Origin: Pseudomonas hamedanensis
Lineage (GTDB): Bacteria; Pseudomonadota; Gammaproteobacteria; Pseudomonadales; Pseudomonadaceae
Direction: 5' to 3'
Assembly (NCBI RefSeq): GCF_014268595.2
Contig: NZ_CP077091.1
Location: 1,696,501 to 1,760,500, forward strand
DNA length: 64,000 nt
Part shown: positions 53,777 to 63,164 of the stretch, one piece after another
Layout: each line of letters begins with the position of its first letter
Position numbering within the stretch: the first letter of the stretch is position 1
The notes under the pieces: generated by a model
Databases searched by the model: none
Seen by the model: the letters and a program-made list of their open reading frames with translations, nothing else
What the model was told of the DNA's origin: nothing
Translations under genes and position numbers: made by a program

Positions 53777-55222
53777 AGCGCTGCGCGTACGGCTGAGATA
53801 GCGCGCATGGCGCTGCTCCAGATCGAGCTTCTCGTCGCTGCACTCAAACTGATCACGAGCGTAGCGGCGCACGGTATTGAGCATCCAATAGCGCACCGTT
53901 GCACGGATGGGTTGCTGAATAAGCAACGATTTGCGCGCCAGGCCTTCGATTATCGCGGTCAGCCTGGAGCCGGCCAGGTCCGCGCAACTGATCACACTCA
54001 GTGCGGCCTCCAACGTAAACCCCGTGTTGAACACTGAGAGACGCAGCAGCACACGCTGTTCCATTGCGGTCAGATACCGATAGCTCCAATCGATGGCAGC
54101 AGCCATCGATTGATGGCGCGGCACCGCGGTGCGCCGGCCTTGGCCAAGCAACTGCAGACCGTTTTCAACCTGTGCCTGTAACCCAATCAAGCCCAGCGCA
54201 TCGATCTGCGACGCCGCAAGTTCGATCGCCAGCGGCAGGCCGTCCAGTTGACGGCAGATCTCGCGTACGCCGGGCAAATCCTGTTTACGCAAACTGAAGC
54301 CATGTTGCCGCGCCCGCGCACGGCTGACGAACAACTGCACCGCCGGATAGCCCATGGCTTCTTCAACGGTTTCCAGTGTCGAGCGCTTGGGAATCGCCAG
54401 CAGCGGCACGCAATGTACAGTCTCTGATTGAACGCCCAAGGCTTCCCGGCTGGTGATCAGGATGGCCAGACGAGGCGCAGCTTGCAGGAGGGTTTCGACC
54501 AGCGCCGCACAGGCACCGCGAACGTGGTCGCAGTTATCCAGCACCAGCAAGGCGTGGCGACCGTTCAGAGTGCAAAGGTCAGTCGCGAGACTGTGCAGCA
54601 GGTGGTCGAGCAGCGGCGCGCTCTCCTCGAGGTCGGCAAGGTCGACCCACCACACGCCATCGCGAAAGTACTGCAGCAGCAATTCCGCTACGCGCAATGC
54701 CACGGCAGTTTTTCCGACACCCGGCGCACCGGTAATCGTCATCAACCGGCACACAGGCATCTGACGAACCAGACTACCGATCAGTGCGTCGCGCCCGGTG
54801 ACTGGCGTCAGTCGTGCCGGCAGATTGTGTTGATGAGTTGGCACGGCGACAGGTGTAAGCGGCGCTTCAGCTTCGTCCGACGTCACCGGGGCGATAAAGC
54901 TGTAACCGCGTTGCGGGACGTTGGCGATGTAGCGCTGCCCGTTGCCGCCGTCACCCAGTGCGCGCCGTAGCGCTGCGATGTGCACCCGCAGGTTGATCTC
55001 TTCGACCACGGAGGTTGGCCACACCCGCGCGATCAGTTGCTCTTTGCTGACCACCTGCCCGGCACGCTCGACCAGCACCTGCAAAATATCCAGCGCACGC
55101 CCGCCCATGCGCAACGGCCGGTCGCCCTGAAGAATCAGGCGCTGGCGCACATGAAAGGCATACGGGCCAAAACGCAGCACCGGCGCCGGGTTCAAATCGT
55201 TGTGAGTATTCATGGCAGTCAT
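53741..55222 (-). CDS. STAND-type winged-helix ATPase regulator, C-terminally short paralogue
   Basis: A 493-residue paralogue of the 964-residue regulator next to it. It has the same OmpR-type winged helix (RPLRMGGRALDILQVLVERA, VPQRGYSFIAPV) and ATPase (Walker A TGAPGVGKTA, Walker B ALLVLDNCDHV), then stops after RHARYLSRTRSASGR, where the longer protein continues into about 450 residues of helical repeats. It is either a natural short form or a truncation. The start at 55222 has GGAG about ten bases upstream; an ATG at 55213 is possible. The two genes are convergent and overlap by 36 bases. Confidence 0.88.
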   Translation of the reverse strand: MTAMNTHNDLNPAPVLRFGPYAFHVRQRLILQGDRPLRMGGRALDILQVLVERAGQVVSKEQLIARVWPTSVVEEINLRVHIAALRRALGDGGNGQRYIANVPQRGYSFIAPVTSDEAEAPLTPVAVPTHQHNLPARLTPVTGRDALIGSLVRQMPVCRLMTITGAPGVGKTAVALRVAELLLQYFRDGVWWVDLADLEESAPLLDHLLHSLATDLCTLNGRHALLVLDNCDHVRGACAALVETLLQAAPRLAILITSREALGVQSETVHCVPLLAIPKRSTLETVEEAMGYPAVQLFVSRARARQHGFSLRKQDLPGVREICRQLDGLPLAIELAASQIDALGLIGLQAQVENGLQLLGQGRRTAVPRHQSMAAAIDWSYRYLTAMEQRVLLRLSVFNTGFTLEAALSVISCADLAGSRLTAIIEGLARKSLLIQQPIRATVRYWMLNTVRRYARDQFECSDEKLDLEQRHARYLSRTRSASGRALVVEAVE

Positions 55223-55303
55223 CTTGGCATGCTCCGATGACGCTACAACCACCACGCCGGGCGCAGCACGGACATCCCACTGCGCCAGACGGACACAACC
55301 GCT

Positions 55304-56254
55304 CTAGCTGAACTGTTCCCGGTACTGTGCCGGGGTCAGACCCAGCTTTTCGGCAAACAGTGAGCGCATGTGTCGAACACTGCCGAAACCACTTTTATAG
55401 GCCACGGTTTTCAGCGGCAGGTCACTCGTTTCCAGCAGGTTGCGCGCGCAGTCGACCCGGGCGTTCTGCAGAAACGCCATCGGTGTCATGTTGATGTCGC
55501 GGATAAACAGGCGGGCAAAGTGCCGTGCGCTCATGTTCGCCAGCCCTGCCATGCGCTCGACCGTGAAGGCTTCGTCCAGATGCTCCAAGACGTAGTTCTG
55601 CACTCGCGTGATCGCGGTTTCCTGCGGTGAAACGGCGGCCATCAAGGGGCTGAACTGTGCCTGCCCGCCTTGGCGTTTCATCACCACCAACAAGACTTTG
55701 GCCACGTCCTGGGCGATTTTCTTGCCATGATCGCGGGCGACCACGGCCAGCGCCAGATCAATCCCGGCAGTGACGCCGCCCGAGGTAATCAGGTTGCGGT
55801 CCTCGACGTAGATCTGATCGGTGGCCACCGTGGCTTGCGGAAAAGCCTTGATCAATCGCTCAGTGTAATTCCAGTGGGTAGTCACCCGATAACCGTCAAT
55901 CAATCCGGCATGACCGAGGATAAAGGCACCGGTACAGATTGAACCAAACCGTTCGGCGCGCGGCACGGCGCCTTTCAGCCAGGCGAACAACGGCGGAAAT
56001 CTTTGGTTGTAGGCACCGGGCCCGCCCGGAACGAGCAGCAGGTCATAACGTGCCGCGGCGTCGTCGATGTGCAGGTCGGCTTGCACCTGCACCCCGTTGG
56101 ACGCTCGTAACGGCCCGCGCTCGGTGCCAAGGGTGGTCAGTTGATAATGCCATTCTGGCTTGAGGTAACGATTGGCAACCGAAAACACTTCCAGCGGCCC
56201 GGCCATGTCGAGCATGAGGAAATCAGGGAACAGCACCATTGCCACAGTTTTCAT
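55304..56254 (-). CDS. GlxA-type AraC regulator with DJ-1/PfpI domain
   Basis: A 316-residue regulator. Residues 1-175 form a DJ-1/PfpI class I glutamine-amidotransferase-like domain (MKTVAMVLFPDFLMLDMAGP, and the elbow GSICTGAFILGHAGL with its cysteine). The C-terminal AraC domain has MAGLANMSARHFARLFIRDI and TVAYKSGFGSVRHMRSLFAE. Upstream GTG and ATG codons at 56266 and 56263 are open but MKTVAMVLF is the family start. It is divergent from the pirin gene and may control it. Confidence 0.92.
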   Translation of the reverse strand: MKTVAMVLFPDFLMLDMAGPLEVFSVANRYLKPEWHYQLTTLGTERGPLRASNGVQVQADLHIDDAAARYDLLLVPGGPGAYNQRFPPLFAWLKGAVPRAERFGSICTGAFILGHAGLIDGYRVTTHWNYTERLIKAFPQATVATDQIYVEDRNLITSGGVTAGIDLALAVVARDHGKKIAQDVAKVLLVVMKRQGGQAQFSPLMAAVSPQETAITRVQNYVLEHLDEAFTVERMAGLANMSARHFARLFIRDINMTPMAFLQNARVDCARNLLETSDLPLKTVAYKSGFGSVRHMRSLFAEKLGLTPAQYREQFS

Positions 56255-56356
56255 GGGAGGCATCACATTCGAAGGTCAATAAGCAGGCTGCAAACGCGCC
56301 ATTATGGCCAACAGTGGCGTGATCAGCGCAAAAAAATGCGTGAACCATAGCGCAAA

Positions 56357-56379
56357 ACTGTCAACCTGATCAGGACAGT
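56357..56379. promoter_or_regulatory. Dyad-symmetric site between glxA-type regulator and pirin genes
   Basis: ACTGTC, two bases, the perfect palindrome CCTGATCAGG, then ACAGT: a nested dyad of 23 bases in the divergent promoter region, about 100 bases from either start. It is a candidate operator for the adjacent regulator. Confidence 0.5.
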
Positions 56380-56470
56380 CTTTCAATTTTCACCTACTTA
56401 TTGCGCATTTCGATAAACAGTAACCTTCTCCTCACTCGGACGAATTCACGTCCCGCCAGGAGATTTCATC

Positions 56471-57193
56471 ATGCTGACTCTTCGCAAAGCCTCCGACCGT
56501 GGTCTCGCCAATCATGGCTGGTTGAAATCGTTTCATACCTTTTCCTTCGCCAGTTATCGCAACCCGCGTGAGCAGGGTTTCTCCGACCTGCTGGTGATCA
56601 ATGATGACCGCGTCGCCGCCGGCAAAGGTTTTGGGCAACACCCGCACCGGGACATGGAAATTTTTTCCTACGTGCTGGAAGGTGCGCTGGAACACAAGGA
56701 CACCCTCGGCACCGGCTCGGTGATCCGCCCCGGCGATGTGCAATTGATGAGCGCCGGCAGCGGCGTGGCGCACAGCGAGTTCAACCACTCGGCCACCAAG
56801 CCGGTGCACTTTCTGCAAATCTGGATCGTACCGGACGTCAGTGGCGCCAAACCGCGCTACCAGCAGGAGCATTTCAGCGCGCAGAAAAAACGCGGTCGCC
56901 TGCAGTTGACCATTTCACCGGACGGCAGCCAAGGTTCCTTGAAAGTTCGTCAGGATGCGCGGGTCTATGCCGGGTTATTCGACGGCAAGGAAAGTACCAC
57001 GCTGGAGCTGCCAGCCAACCGTTACGCCTACGTCCATGTGGCGCGCGGGAGCGTAGAGTTGAATGGCCAGTTATTGCAGGAAGGCGACGGTGTGCGGGTT
57101 CGTCAGGAACAATTGCTCACTTTGAGCAACGGTGTCGATGCCGAAGTGCTGGTGTTTGACCTGCGCCCTCAGGAGTTGCCGGAAATGCCATGA
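56471..57193 (+). CDS. Pirin-family cupin protein (YhhW-like)
   Basis: A 240-residue bicupin. The metal site is seen in GFGQHPHRDMEIFSYVLEG (His at about 57 and 59) and GVAHSEFNHS (about 97-106), giving the His-His-His-Glu set of pirins. E. coli YhhW, a close relative in length, has quercetinase activity in vitro. AGGAGATTTCATC precedes the ATG. A terminator follows 20 bases after the stop, so it is a single-gene transcript. Confidence 0.93.
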   Translation: MLTLRKASDRGLANHGWLKSFHTFSFASYRNPREQGFSDLLVINDDRVAAGKGFGQHPHRDMEIFSYVLEGALEHKDTLGTGSVIRPGDVQLMSAGSGVAHSEFNHSATKPVHFLQIWIVPDVSGAKPRYQQEHFSAQKKRGRLQLTISPDGSQGSLKVRQDARVYAGLFDGKESTTLELPANRYAYVHVARGSVELNGQLLQEGDGVRVRQEQLLTLSNGVDAEVLVFDLRPQELPEMP

Positions 57194-57213
57194 GGCAACG
57201 CTCTGTCGCCAGT

Positions 57214-57245
57214 AAAAACGGCTTTCCTTTGAAGGCCGTTTTTTA
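57214..57245. terminator. Rho-independent terminator after pirin gene
   Basis: A stem of AAAAACGGCTTTC and GAAGGCCGTTTTT with a CTTT loop and one G-U pair. It also lies at the end of the convergent gene at 57243 and can serve both. Confidence 0.92.
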
Positions 57246-57728
57246 TTGCGGTTGCACCGCCGACGGCCGCTCGACTGGTTTGGGTGTCGCGACCTCTTTG
57301 CCAATCTGAATCGCTGCCAGCGTTGTCTGTATGGTCGTCAAAACGGCCGCCTGGTTAGCGAAATGCGCGCCAACCAGCAAGGAGGCCACGCCGAGAAAGT
57401 GAACGGTGGTGGCTGCCCAATAGTTCGCCTTTACGGTCGATGCCTGCCGGATCGCTGCGCGCGATTCATCGGTACTTTTCTGAACATCCATCCATATCAA
57501 GTCGTAGCGCTTGTCTCGTTCCTCCTGGGTTTTATCCCGCTCCGCCTGAGCAGCCAGGAATCCGCGAATATCGGCGCGCATTTCTGCCACACGACCATCC
57601 ATCCTCGTCTCGATGGTTTCTATCTTCGCATCGAATTCTTCACGACTTATAGCGCCCATGGTTTGCTTATCCCGACCTGTGCCCGACATGCCCCTGACTG
57701 CATATTGATTGACTTCCCTGATTTCCAA
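57243..57728 (-). CDS. Coiled-coil protein with C-terminal membrane helix, unknown function
   Basis: A 161-residue protein from a TTG start at 57728 (AAGGTG six bases upstream); an ATG at 57656-57659 giving MGAISREEFD is an equally good start. Residues about 30-85 are charged and predicted coiled coil (REEFDAKIETIETRMDGRVA, QAERDKTQEERDKRYDLI), followed by a membrane helix (TVHFLGVASLLVGAHFA) and a Pro-rich tail. The layout resembles small DUF1640/hemolysin-XhlA-like membrane-anchored coiled coils, but I cannot assign a family. Confidence 0.75.
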   Translation of the reverse strand: MEIREVNQYAVRGMSGTGRDKQTMGAISREEFDAKIETIETRMDGRVAEMRADIRGFLAAQAERDKTQEERDKRYDLIWMDVQKSTDESRAAIRQASTVKANYWAATTVHFLGVASLLVGAHFANQAAVLTTIQTTLAAIQIGKEVATPKPVERPSAVQPQ

Positions 57729-57907
57729 TTCGACACCTTTCGCGGCTACCGAGACCTTCCTGGCTCATCATTTCAGTGCGGGTTCGAGGCCCTCACCGAA
57801 CTGCAGTCACAATAGAATCCAACGTCACGGCCGACAAGCCGGCACATTCTGCCTCGTACGTAGGCCGTTTCGTCAGACGTTGTAGCCCCGAAAAAACGCT
57901 GAATCGA

Positions 57908-58783
57908 CTATTGGTTTTCCAGCGCAAACGCCTCGACGATCTGTTCGATCACCGCGCGAACCCGTGCCGTATGGCGCAAATCCGCATGGGTGACCAGCCA
58001 CACTTCATACGGCAACGGCCGGGTACGCTCCGGCCAGAGCCTGACCAGCCCGTCGCGCTCGCCCATGTACAGCGGAATTTCACCGATCCCCAAACCGGCT
58101 GCAATCGAGCGGCGAACCAGCAGACTGGAACTGAGGCTGGCGACGATACGCCCACGGTTAAAGGGTTCGGACACCAGCGTGAAGTCTTTTTTGCTCTGCA
58201 GATACGGTTGATAGACCACCAGATCATGGCCCTCGAACGCCGTGCCCGGTTGCGGTTCGCCGTGGCGGTCGACATAGGCCTGCGCAGCGAAAAGTCCTAC
58301 AGGCCAACGCGCAATCCGTCGGGCGATAAGATCCGGGTTATCCGGTCGCGTGTTGCGCACGGCAATGTCCGCTTCGCGCTTGGCCAGGCTGAGAATCTGC
58401 GTGGAGGCATCCAGCTGCACCTGCACATTTGGGTGCAGCTCGTGCAGACGGGCGATCGCCGGAATCAGGAAGTCAATCGCCAGCGAGTCGGTGCTACTCA
58501 CCCGCACGTTACCGGTCAGGCGGTCGTCCAGGCCGTGGATCTGGCGTTCCAGTTCAAGCGCCGAATGCTCCATTTTCTGCACGCTTTTGAGCGCCGCCTC
58601 ACCCAGGGCGGTCAATGCGTAGCCGTCCGATGTGTGCAGAAACAACGTCGCGCTCAGGGACTTCTCCAGCGCGGTGATACGCCGGCCCACCGTCGCCTGA
58701 TCCACGCCCAGAACCCGCGCCGCTCCGCGCAACGTCGACTCTCGGCAAACCGCGAGAAATACCCGCGCGTCATCCCAATTCAT
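57908..58783 (-). CDS. LysR-family transcriptional regulator
   Basis: A 291-residue LysR regulator (MNWDDARVFLAVCRESTLRG at the start, helix-turn-helix at residues about 15-40, DGYALTALGEAAL near 58-70). It is divergent from an MFS transporter and a quinone oxidoreductase gene, with a 111-base promoter region holding a strong palindrome, so control of that pair and of itself is likely. Confidence 0.92.
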   Translation of the reverse strand: MNWDDARVFLAVCRESTLRGAARVLGVDQATVGRRITALEKSLSATLFLHTSDGYALTALGEAALKSVQKMEHSALELERQIHGLDDRLTGNVRVSSTDSLAIDFLIPAIARLHELHPNVQVQLDASTQILSLAKREADIAVRNTRPDNPDLIARRIARWPVGLFAAQAYVDRHGEPQPGTAFEGHDLVVYQPYLQSKKDFTLVSEPFNRGRIVASLSSSLLVRRSIAAGLGIGEIPLYMGERDGLVRLWPERTRPLPYEVWLVTHADLRHTARVRAVIEQIVEAFALENQ

Positions 58784-58796
58784 AGCGCCTCCAGAC

Positions 58797-58812
58797 GATG
58801 CAATTTTGCATC
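58797..58812. promoter_or_regulatory. Palindrome between LysR and MFS genes
   Basis: GATGCAA-TT-TTGCATC, perfect, 14 bases from the LysR start and 83 from the MFS start. Its place in a divergent LysR promoter suggests a regulator site, although it is not a strict T-N11-A box. Confidence 0.55.
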
Positions 58813-58894
58813 GGTGCGCCGCTTAATCGCTGCGCAATCGCAGCAACGATAGCCGATATGCTGGACGCCATAAACCTTCCACGAGATCGCTAGC

Positions 58895-60094
58895 ATGCGT
58901 ACATCATCAACCCCCGGCATCTGGTTGCCGATCTTTGCCGGACTTTGTGCCAGCCTCGTCAGTATCGGTCTGGCGCGCTTCGCCTATACGCCCTTGATTC
59001 CTGCGCTGATTCAAGCGCAGTGGTTTTCTGCCGGCGACGTCGTGTATCTCGGTGCGGCGAATCTGGTCGGCTATCTGATTGGCGCCCTGCTCGGCCGACC
59101 GCTGGCCCAGCGCTGGGGTAACCGCACTGCCCTGCGCCTGATGATGCTGGCCGTTACGGCGGCGTTTCTCGCCTGTGCCTGGCCGTTGTCGGTGAGCTGG
59201 TTTTTCGGCTGGCGCTTGCTCTCGGGCATCGCTGGCGGCGCAATCATGGTGCTGGTTGCCGCGACCGTGCTGCCCCATGTGCCGGCGTCACGCAAAGGTC
59301 TGGCCAGTGGTGCAATATTTCTCGGCATCGGCCTGGGTATTGCCGGTTCGGGAACCATCGTGCCGCCGCTGCTGAGCCTGGGTTTGCAGGCGACCTGGCT
59401 GGGCCTGAGTGCTTTGGCGCTGCTACTGACTGCATTGAGCTGGTTCGGATGGCCTGCCGATAGCGCGACCCCGATGGCTGCGAACGCCGACTCGACCGCT
59501 GAGCCGACACCGCCAGGGGTTTATCTGCTGTTTGCCCAATACGCGTTCATGGCCGCCGGTCTGGTGCCCGCCATGGTGTTCCTCGTCGATTACGTCGCCC
59601 GCGGGTTGGGTGCGGGTGCTCATGTAGGCGCCATGGTCTGGGTGATGTACGGTCTGGGCGCCATCGTCGGGCCGGTGAGTTACGGATTTCTCGCCGATCA
59701 GCTTGGCGCACGCATCGGTATCCGCGTGGTGCTGGTGGTGCAGGCGATTACCCTCGGTCTGTTGTCGATCGCCGATTCCTTTCTGGCGCTGGCGTTGCTC
59801 GCCGTAATCCTCGGTTCGTTCCCGCCGGGAATCGTGCCGCTGGCCCTGGCCCGGGTGCACGAACTGGTGCCGACCCACCACCGCCAGCAGATTGCCTGGA
59901 GTCGCGCCACGGTATCGTTCGCGACATTCCAGGCGCTCGCCGGGTTCGCCTATTCGGCGCTGTTCAATGCCACCGGCGGCCATCACGCATTGCTGTTCGT
60001 GATCGCCGGCGGCGCCATCGTCGTCGCCCTGCTGCTGGAGCAAGCCCTGCGCTGGCTGCCCTCTTCCATCGAAACGCGCTGCGGTGCGAACTGA
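58895..60094 (+). CDS. MFS transporter, YbfB/YjiJ family
   Basis: A 399-residue membrane protein with twelve helices. GLCASLVSIGLARFAYTPLI at the N-terminus is the hallmark of the YbfB/YjiJ branch (PF06779). Substrates of the family are mostly unknown. It is divergent from a LysR gene and followed after 60 bases by the oxidoreductase, likely in one transcript. Confidence 0.92.
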   Translation: MRTSSTPGIWLPIFAGLCASLVSIGLARFAYTPLIPALIQAQWFSAGDVVYLGAANLVGYLIGALLGRPLAQRWGNRTALRLMMLAVTAAFLACAWPLSVSWFFGWRLLSGIAGGAIMVLVAATVLPHVPASRKGLASGAIFLGIGLGIAGSGTIVPPLLSLGLQATWLGLSALALLLTALSWFGWPADSATPMAANADSTAEPTPPGVYLLFAQYAFMAAGLVPAMVFLVDYVARGLGAGAHVGAMVWVMYGLGAIVGPVSYGFLADQLGARIGIRVVLVVQAITLGLLSIADSFLALALLAVILGSFPPGIVPLALARVHELVPTHHRQQIAWSRATVSFATFQALAGFAYSALFNATGGHHALLFVIAGGAIVVALLLEQALRWLPSSIETRCGAN

Positions 60095-60154
60095 ACGGAA
60101 TCATTGCGTGTTGCTTGCGCTCCCATCTACACGACCTTAATCAGAGGAATCGAC

Positions 60155-61153
60155 ATGTCCCTGCCCAATGAAATGACCCGTATCGAAATCACCCAACCCG
60201 GCGGTCCCGAAGTTCTGCAAGCCAGGCGCGTGGCGCTGCCTGTCGCTGCTCAAGGGCAGGTGCTGATTCGCGTACACGCCGCCGGCATCAACCGTCCGGA
60301 TGCCTTGCAGCGCGCCGGCCTATACCCGATGAAGCCTGGCATGGACCCGATTCCGGGCCTGGAGGTGGCTGGCGAGGTGGTTGCGCTGGGTGCCGATGTC
60401 AGTGGTTTCGCCGTCGGTGACCGGGTTTGCGCACTGACCAATGGCGGCGGTTATGCCGAATATTGCGCAGTGCCGGCGGGCCAGACCTTAGCGATCCCCG
60501 ATGGGATGGACTGGGTACAGGCGGCGGCCATTCCGGAAACCTTCTTTACCGTCTGGGCCAATCTGTTCGGCCTCGGCGGTGCCAGCCGTGGCCAGCGCGC
60601 GCTGATTCATGGCGGCACCAGCGGCATCGGCACGACCGCACTGATGCTCTGCCGCGAATTCGGCATTGAGGCCTTCGCCACTGCCGGCAGCCCTGACAAA
60701 TGTGCAGCGATCAGCCAGCTCGGAGGGCAGCCGATCAATTATCGCGAGGAGGATTTTGCCGCCGTGATTGCCGCAAAAACGGCGGATCAAGGTGTGAACG
60801 TGATTCTCGACATCATGGGTGGCTCCTACCTCAACGGCAACGTCAGCGCGCTGGCGATGGACGGACGCCTGGTGATGCTCGGGTTCCTCGGCGGCGCTCG
60901 GGCCAAGGACATTGATTTGCTGGCGATCCTTGGCAAACGCGCCGTGGTCACCGGTTCGCTGCTGCGCGCCCGCACCGCAGCGGAAAAAGCCGCGATCGCC
61001 GATCAACTGCGCGAGCAGGTCTGGCCGGTGCTGGCCGCCGGGCGCTGCCTGCCGATCATCGATAAGGTTTACCCTCTCGTTGACGCGGCTCAAGCCCATG
61101 CACGCATGGAGGCCGGCGACCATATCGGCAAGATCGTGCTGCAAGTGGCGTGA
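60155..61153 (+). CDS. NAD(P)H-quinone oxidoreductase, PIG3-type zinc-free MDR
   Basis: A 332-residue medium-chain dehydrogenase/reductase. HAAGINRPDALQRAGLYPMK near residues 41-60, IPGLEVAGEV, and the NADPH site LIHGGTSGIGTTALML near 150-165 match the PIG3/quinone-oxidoreductase group; there is no catalytic zinc signature. AGAGGAATCGAC precedes the ATG at 60155, which is preferred to the earlier open frame from 60104. Likely co-transcribed with the MFS gene. Confidence 0.93.
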   Translation: MSLPNEMTRIEITQPGGPEVLQARRVALPVAAQGQVLIRVHAAGINRPDALQRAGLYPMKPGMDPIPGLEVAGEVVALGADVSGFAVGDRVCALTNGGGYAEYCAVPAGQTLAIPDGMDWVQAAAIPETFFTVWANLFGLGGASRGQRALIHGGTSGIGTTALMLCREFGIEAFATAGSPDKCAAISQLGGQPINYREEDFAAVIAAKTADQGVNVILDIMGGSYLNGNVSALAMDGRLVMLGFLGGARAKDIDLLAILGKRAVVTGSLLRARTAAEKAAIADQLREQVWPVLAAGRCLPIIDKVYPLVDAAQAHARMEAGDHIGKIVLQVA

Positions 61154-61266
61154 TTGATTGCAGCATCTTGTAATCGTTGCGTGTGTACGGTGGTCGAAAA
61201 TAATCACGCGCAGACCAAGGCATCTGGTAAAAAGCGTTCTTTGTCTGCGCCGTGGTGAAACGTTTA

Positions 61267-62211
61267 ATGTTCCTGTCCTTCATGACTCATTTGAAACGTC
61301 GCCGCCTGGCGTTCGCCTTCATGGCCGCGCTGGTGATTGGCGTGCCGACGAGTTGTGCCGTGCTGGAACATACCGAACGCAAGCTGCTGTTTCGCATTGA
61401 GCCCGGTACCGCCGGCTGGTATCGCGGCTTGCCCGGCAGCGTTCAGGAACTCGATCTGCAACCCAAGAGTTTCAAGGCCGGCCAGAACATTCATGCCTGG
61501 TGGTGGCCGGCAGAACGCGCGAACGCCCCGGCGATCCTCTATCTGCACGGCGTACGCTGGAACCTCACCGGGCAATTGTTCCGTATCGAACAACTGCGTG
61601 CAGCGGGCTATTCGGTACTGGCCATCGACTATCGCGGCTTCGGCCAGAGCAAAGGCGATCTGCCGTCGGAAAGCAGCGTCTACGAAGATGCTCGCGTGGC
61701 CTGGGAACGCTTCAAACTGCTGCAGCCGGACCCGAACAAACGCCTGATTTACGGCCATTCCCTGGGCGGCGCGGTGGCGATCGATCTGGCGGCAGAGTTG
61801 GGGCAGAACGCCGTCCGCAGCCATACGCCTTTGCCGGTGCGCGGACTGGTCATCGAGTCGACCTTCACTTCCCTGGCCGATGTCGCCGCCGCCGTCGCCA
61901 ACACCTCACTTCCCGTGCGCTGGCTGCTGTCGCAGAAATTCGACTCCATCGACAAGATCGCCGACATTCATATGCCATTGCTGGTGGTGCATGGCATGGC
62001 CGATGCGTTTGTGCCTTCGCGCTTCAGCGAACAATTGTTCAACGCCGCGCAACACCCCAAACGCCTGTTGTTGGTGCCGGGCGCCACGCACAACAACAGC
62101 ATGGCGCTCGGCGGGCAGAATTACCGCAAGGCGCTTGATGCGCTGATGCAAAGCCAGCCGACGCCTCGCATCGCAGGGCCTGCGAAGCTGAAAAGCTCAA
62201 ACGAGTCGTGA
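61267..62211 (+). CDS. Alpha/beta hydrolase with N-terminal membrane anchor
   Basis: A 314-residue hydrolase (from ATG 61267; GTG 61252 and ATG 61282 are also possible). A hydrophobic segment (LAFAFMAALVIGVPTSCAVL) anchors it to the inner membrane or is a signal peptide; its cysteine does not sit in a canonical lipobox. The catalytic domain has the oxyanion region LYLHGVRWN, nucleophile YGHSLGGAVA near residue 165, and acid/histidine in LVVHGMADAFVP and PGATHNNSM. It resembles the family of Bem46/YfhR-like serine hydrolases. The 100-base region before it is AT-rich. Confidence 0.88.
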   Translation: MFLSFMTHLKRRRLAFAFMAALVIGVPTSCAVLEHTERKLLFRIEPGTAGWYRGLPGSVQELDLQPKSFKAGQNIHAWWWPAERANAPAILYLHGVRWNLTGQLFRIEQLRAAGYSVLAIDYRGFGQSKGDLPSESSVYEDARVAWERFKLLQPDPNKRLIYGHSLGGAVAIDLAAELGQNAVRSHTPLPVRGLVIESTFTSLADVAAAVANTSLPVRWLLSQKFDSIDKIADIHMPLLVVHGMADAFVPSRFSEQLFNAAQHPKRLLLVPGATHNNSMALGGQNYRKALDALMQSQPTPRIAGPAKLKSSNES

Positions 62212-62272
62212 CCGGGCATCGGCGTACTGCCACCCCGCTTCTTCACGAAAGGGCTGAGTGTGCCAACCCGCG

Positions 62273-62602
62273 TTAACGCTGGGCCAACTCATGGCGTACG
62301 CATTGCTCGTAATAGGTCTGCTTCACCGCTGCCGGTTTGAGTTTCGAGCTGCTGTTGTACGTCTGTTCAGTGATGCCCATCGCCGTCATGCGCATCCAGG
62401 GTTGCTGAAACTTGCGCACCTGCAACTGCTTGCGCGCACCGTACAGCGAGACTCCGGACAGCTTCGATCGCTGCGCACCGGCGGCGATATCCGAACCCCA
62501 TGTGCAGGCAAATCGATGACTCTTGCTCAATTCTCTCGCCTGCACTCCCGAGGCAAGAATAGCCAGGGAAAGCGTCGCAACGGTGATGACAATCGTCCGC
62601 AT
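62273..62602 (-). CDS. Exported small hypothetical protein
   Basis: A 109-residue protein with a clear signal peptide (MRTIVITVATLSLAILASGVQA, cleavage before RELSK). The mature part is basic with two cysteines (FACTW and YEQCVRHEL), which could form a disulfide in the periplasm. I do not recognise a family. AGAAGGTTAG lies upstream of the ATG. Confidence 0.75.
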   Translation of the reverse strand: MRTIVITVATLSLAILASGVQARELSKSHRFACTWGSDIAAGAQRSKLSGVSLYGARKQLQVRKFQQPWMRMTAMGITEQTYNSSSKLKPAAVKQTYYEQCVRHELAQR

Positions 62603-62816
62603 ATAGCCAACCTAACCTTCTGAAAAAAGGCGATTTTGCCGAGGAAGCGAAACGGCGGGGGCCAGCAGTTTGCCTCCTGCTTGCGCAGCCGCGTCGACAA
62701 CGTCGTTCTCTACATTGCGCTAGCGGTCATCTGGATCGTTTCGCCTGTCATGCTGAGCCAAAGCTTTCTTGCGGCGCCTGCCGCGCGCGTGGGCGGCACC
62801 CTGGTATTCAATAAAT

Positions 62817-62848
62817 GAAAAAGGCCAATGTCATCGACATTGGCCTTT
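62817..62848. terminator. Bidirectional Rho-independent terminator
   Basis: Stem GGCCAATGTC / GACATTGGCC with an ATC loop, preceded by A residues and followed by TTT. It is 29 bases beyond the 3' end of the reverse-strand lipoprotein gene. Confidence 0.92.
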
Positions 62849-62876
62849 CTGTTTCAGCTTCGAAGGGGCTGGTTGG

Positions 62877-63164
62877 TCATTGCTTGTTGCACTGAGCGCC
62901 CAGTCCCATTCCCATGGAACCCAAAGCAACCATCGGGCCGCTCGGCAGTTCGCACGAGTATTCCCCACCTTCGGTTTGAGCCGTATAGAAAGTTGTATTG
63001 AAGTCATTGCGGATGTTTGAAACCTTGATCACTGGTTTGCCAATGGTGGCCTGCGCGCGATTCTTGAGATCACTCTCTCCCGGCTTGACGGTCTGGCATC
63101 CAGAGACCGTGAGCGCCAATGTTGCGAATAAAGCGAGAACCGGGATAGTCCTTGATGAGTTCAT
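62877..63164 (-). CDS. Small lipoprotein
   Basis: A 95-residue lipoprotein: MNSSRTIPVLALFATLALTV then the lipobox VSGC with Cys near residue 23. The mature part includes two more cysteines (YSCEL and AQCNK) and no known domain. The ATG at 63164 follows AAAGGG at ten bases; 31 additional open codons upstream would bury the signal peptide. It ends just before a strong terminator. Confidence 0.82.
   Translation of the reverse strand: MNSSRTIPVLALFATLALTVSGCQTVKPGESDLKNRAQATIGKPVIKVSNIRNDFNTTFYTAQTEGGEYSCELPSGPMVALGSMGMGLGAQCNKQ

Noticed and set aside
62636..62818. 60-codon forward ORF
   Set aside because: No ribosome site, ends in the terminator of the reverse-strand gene and has no likely fold.
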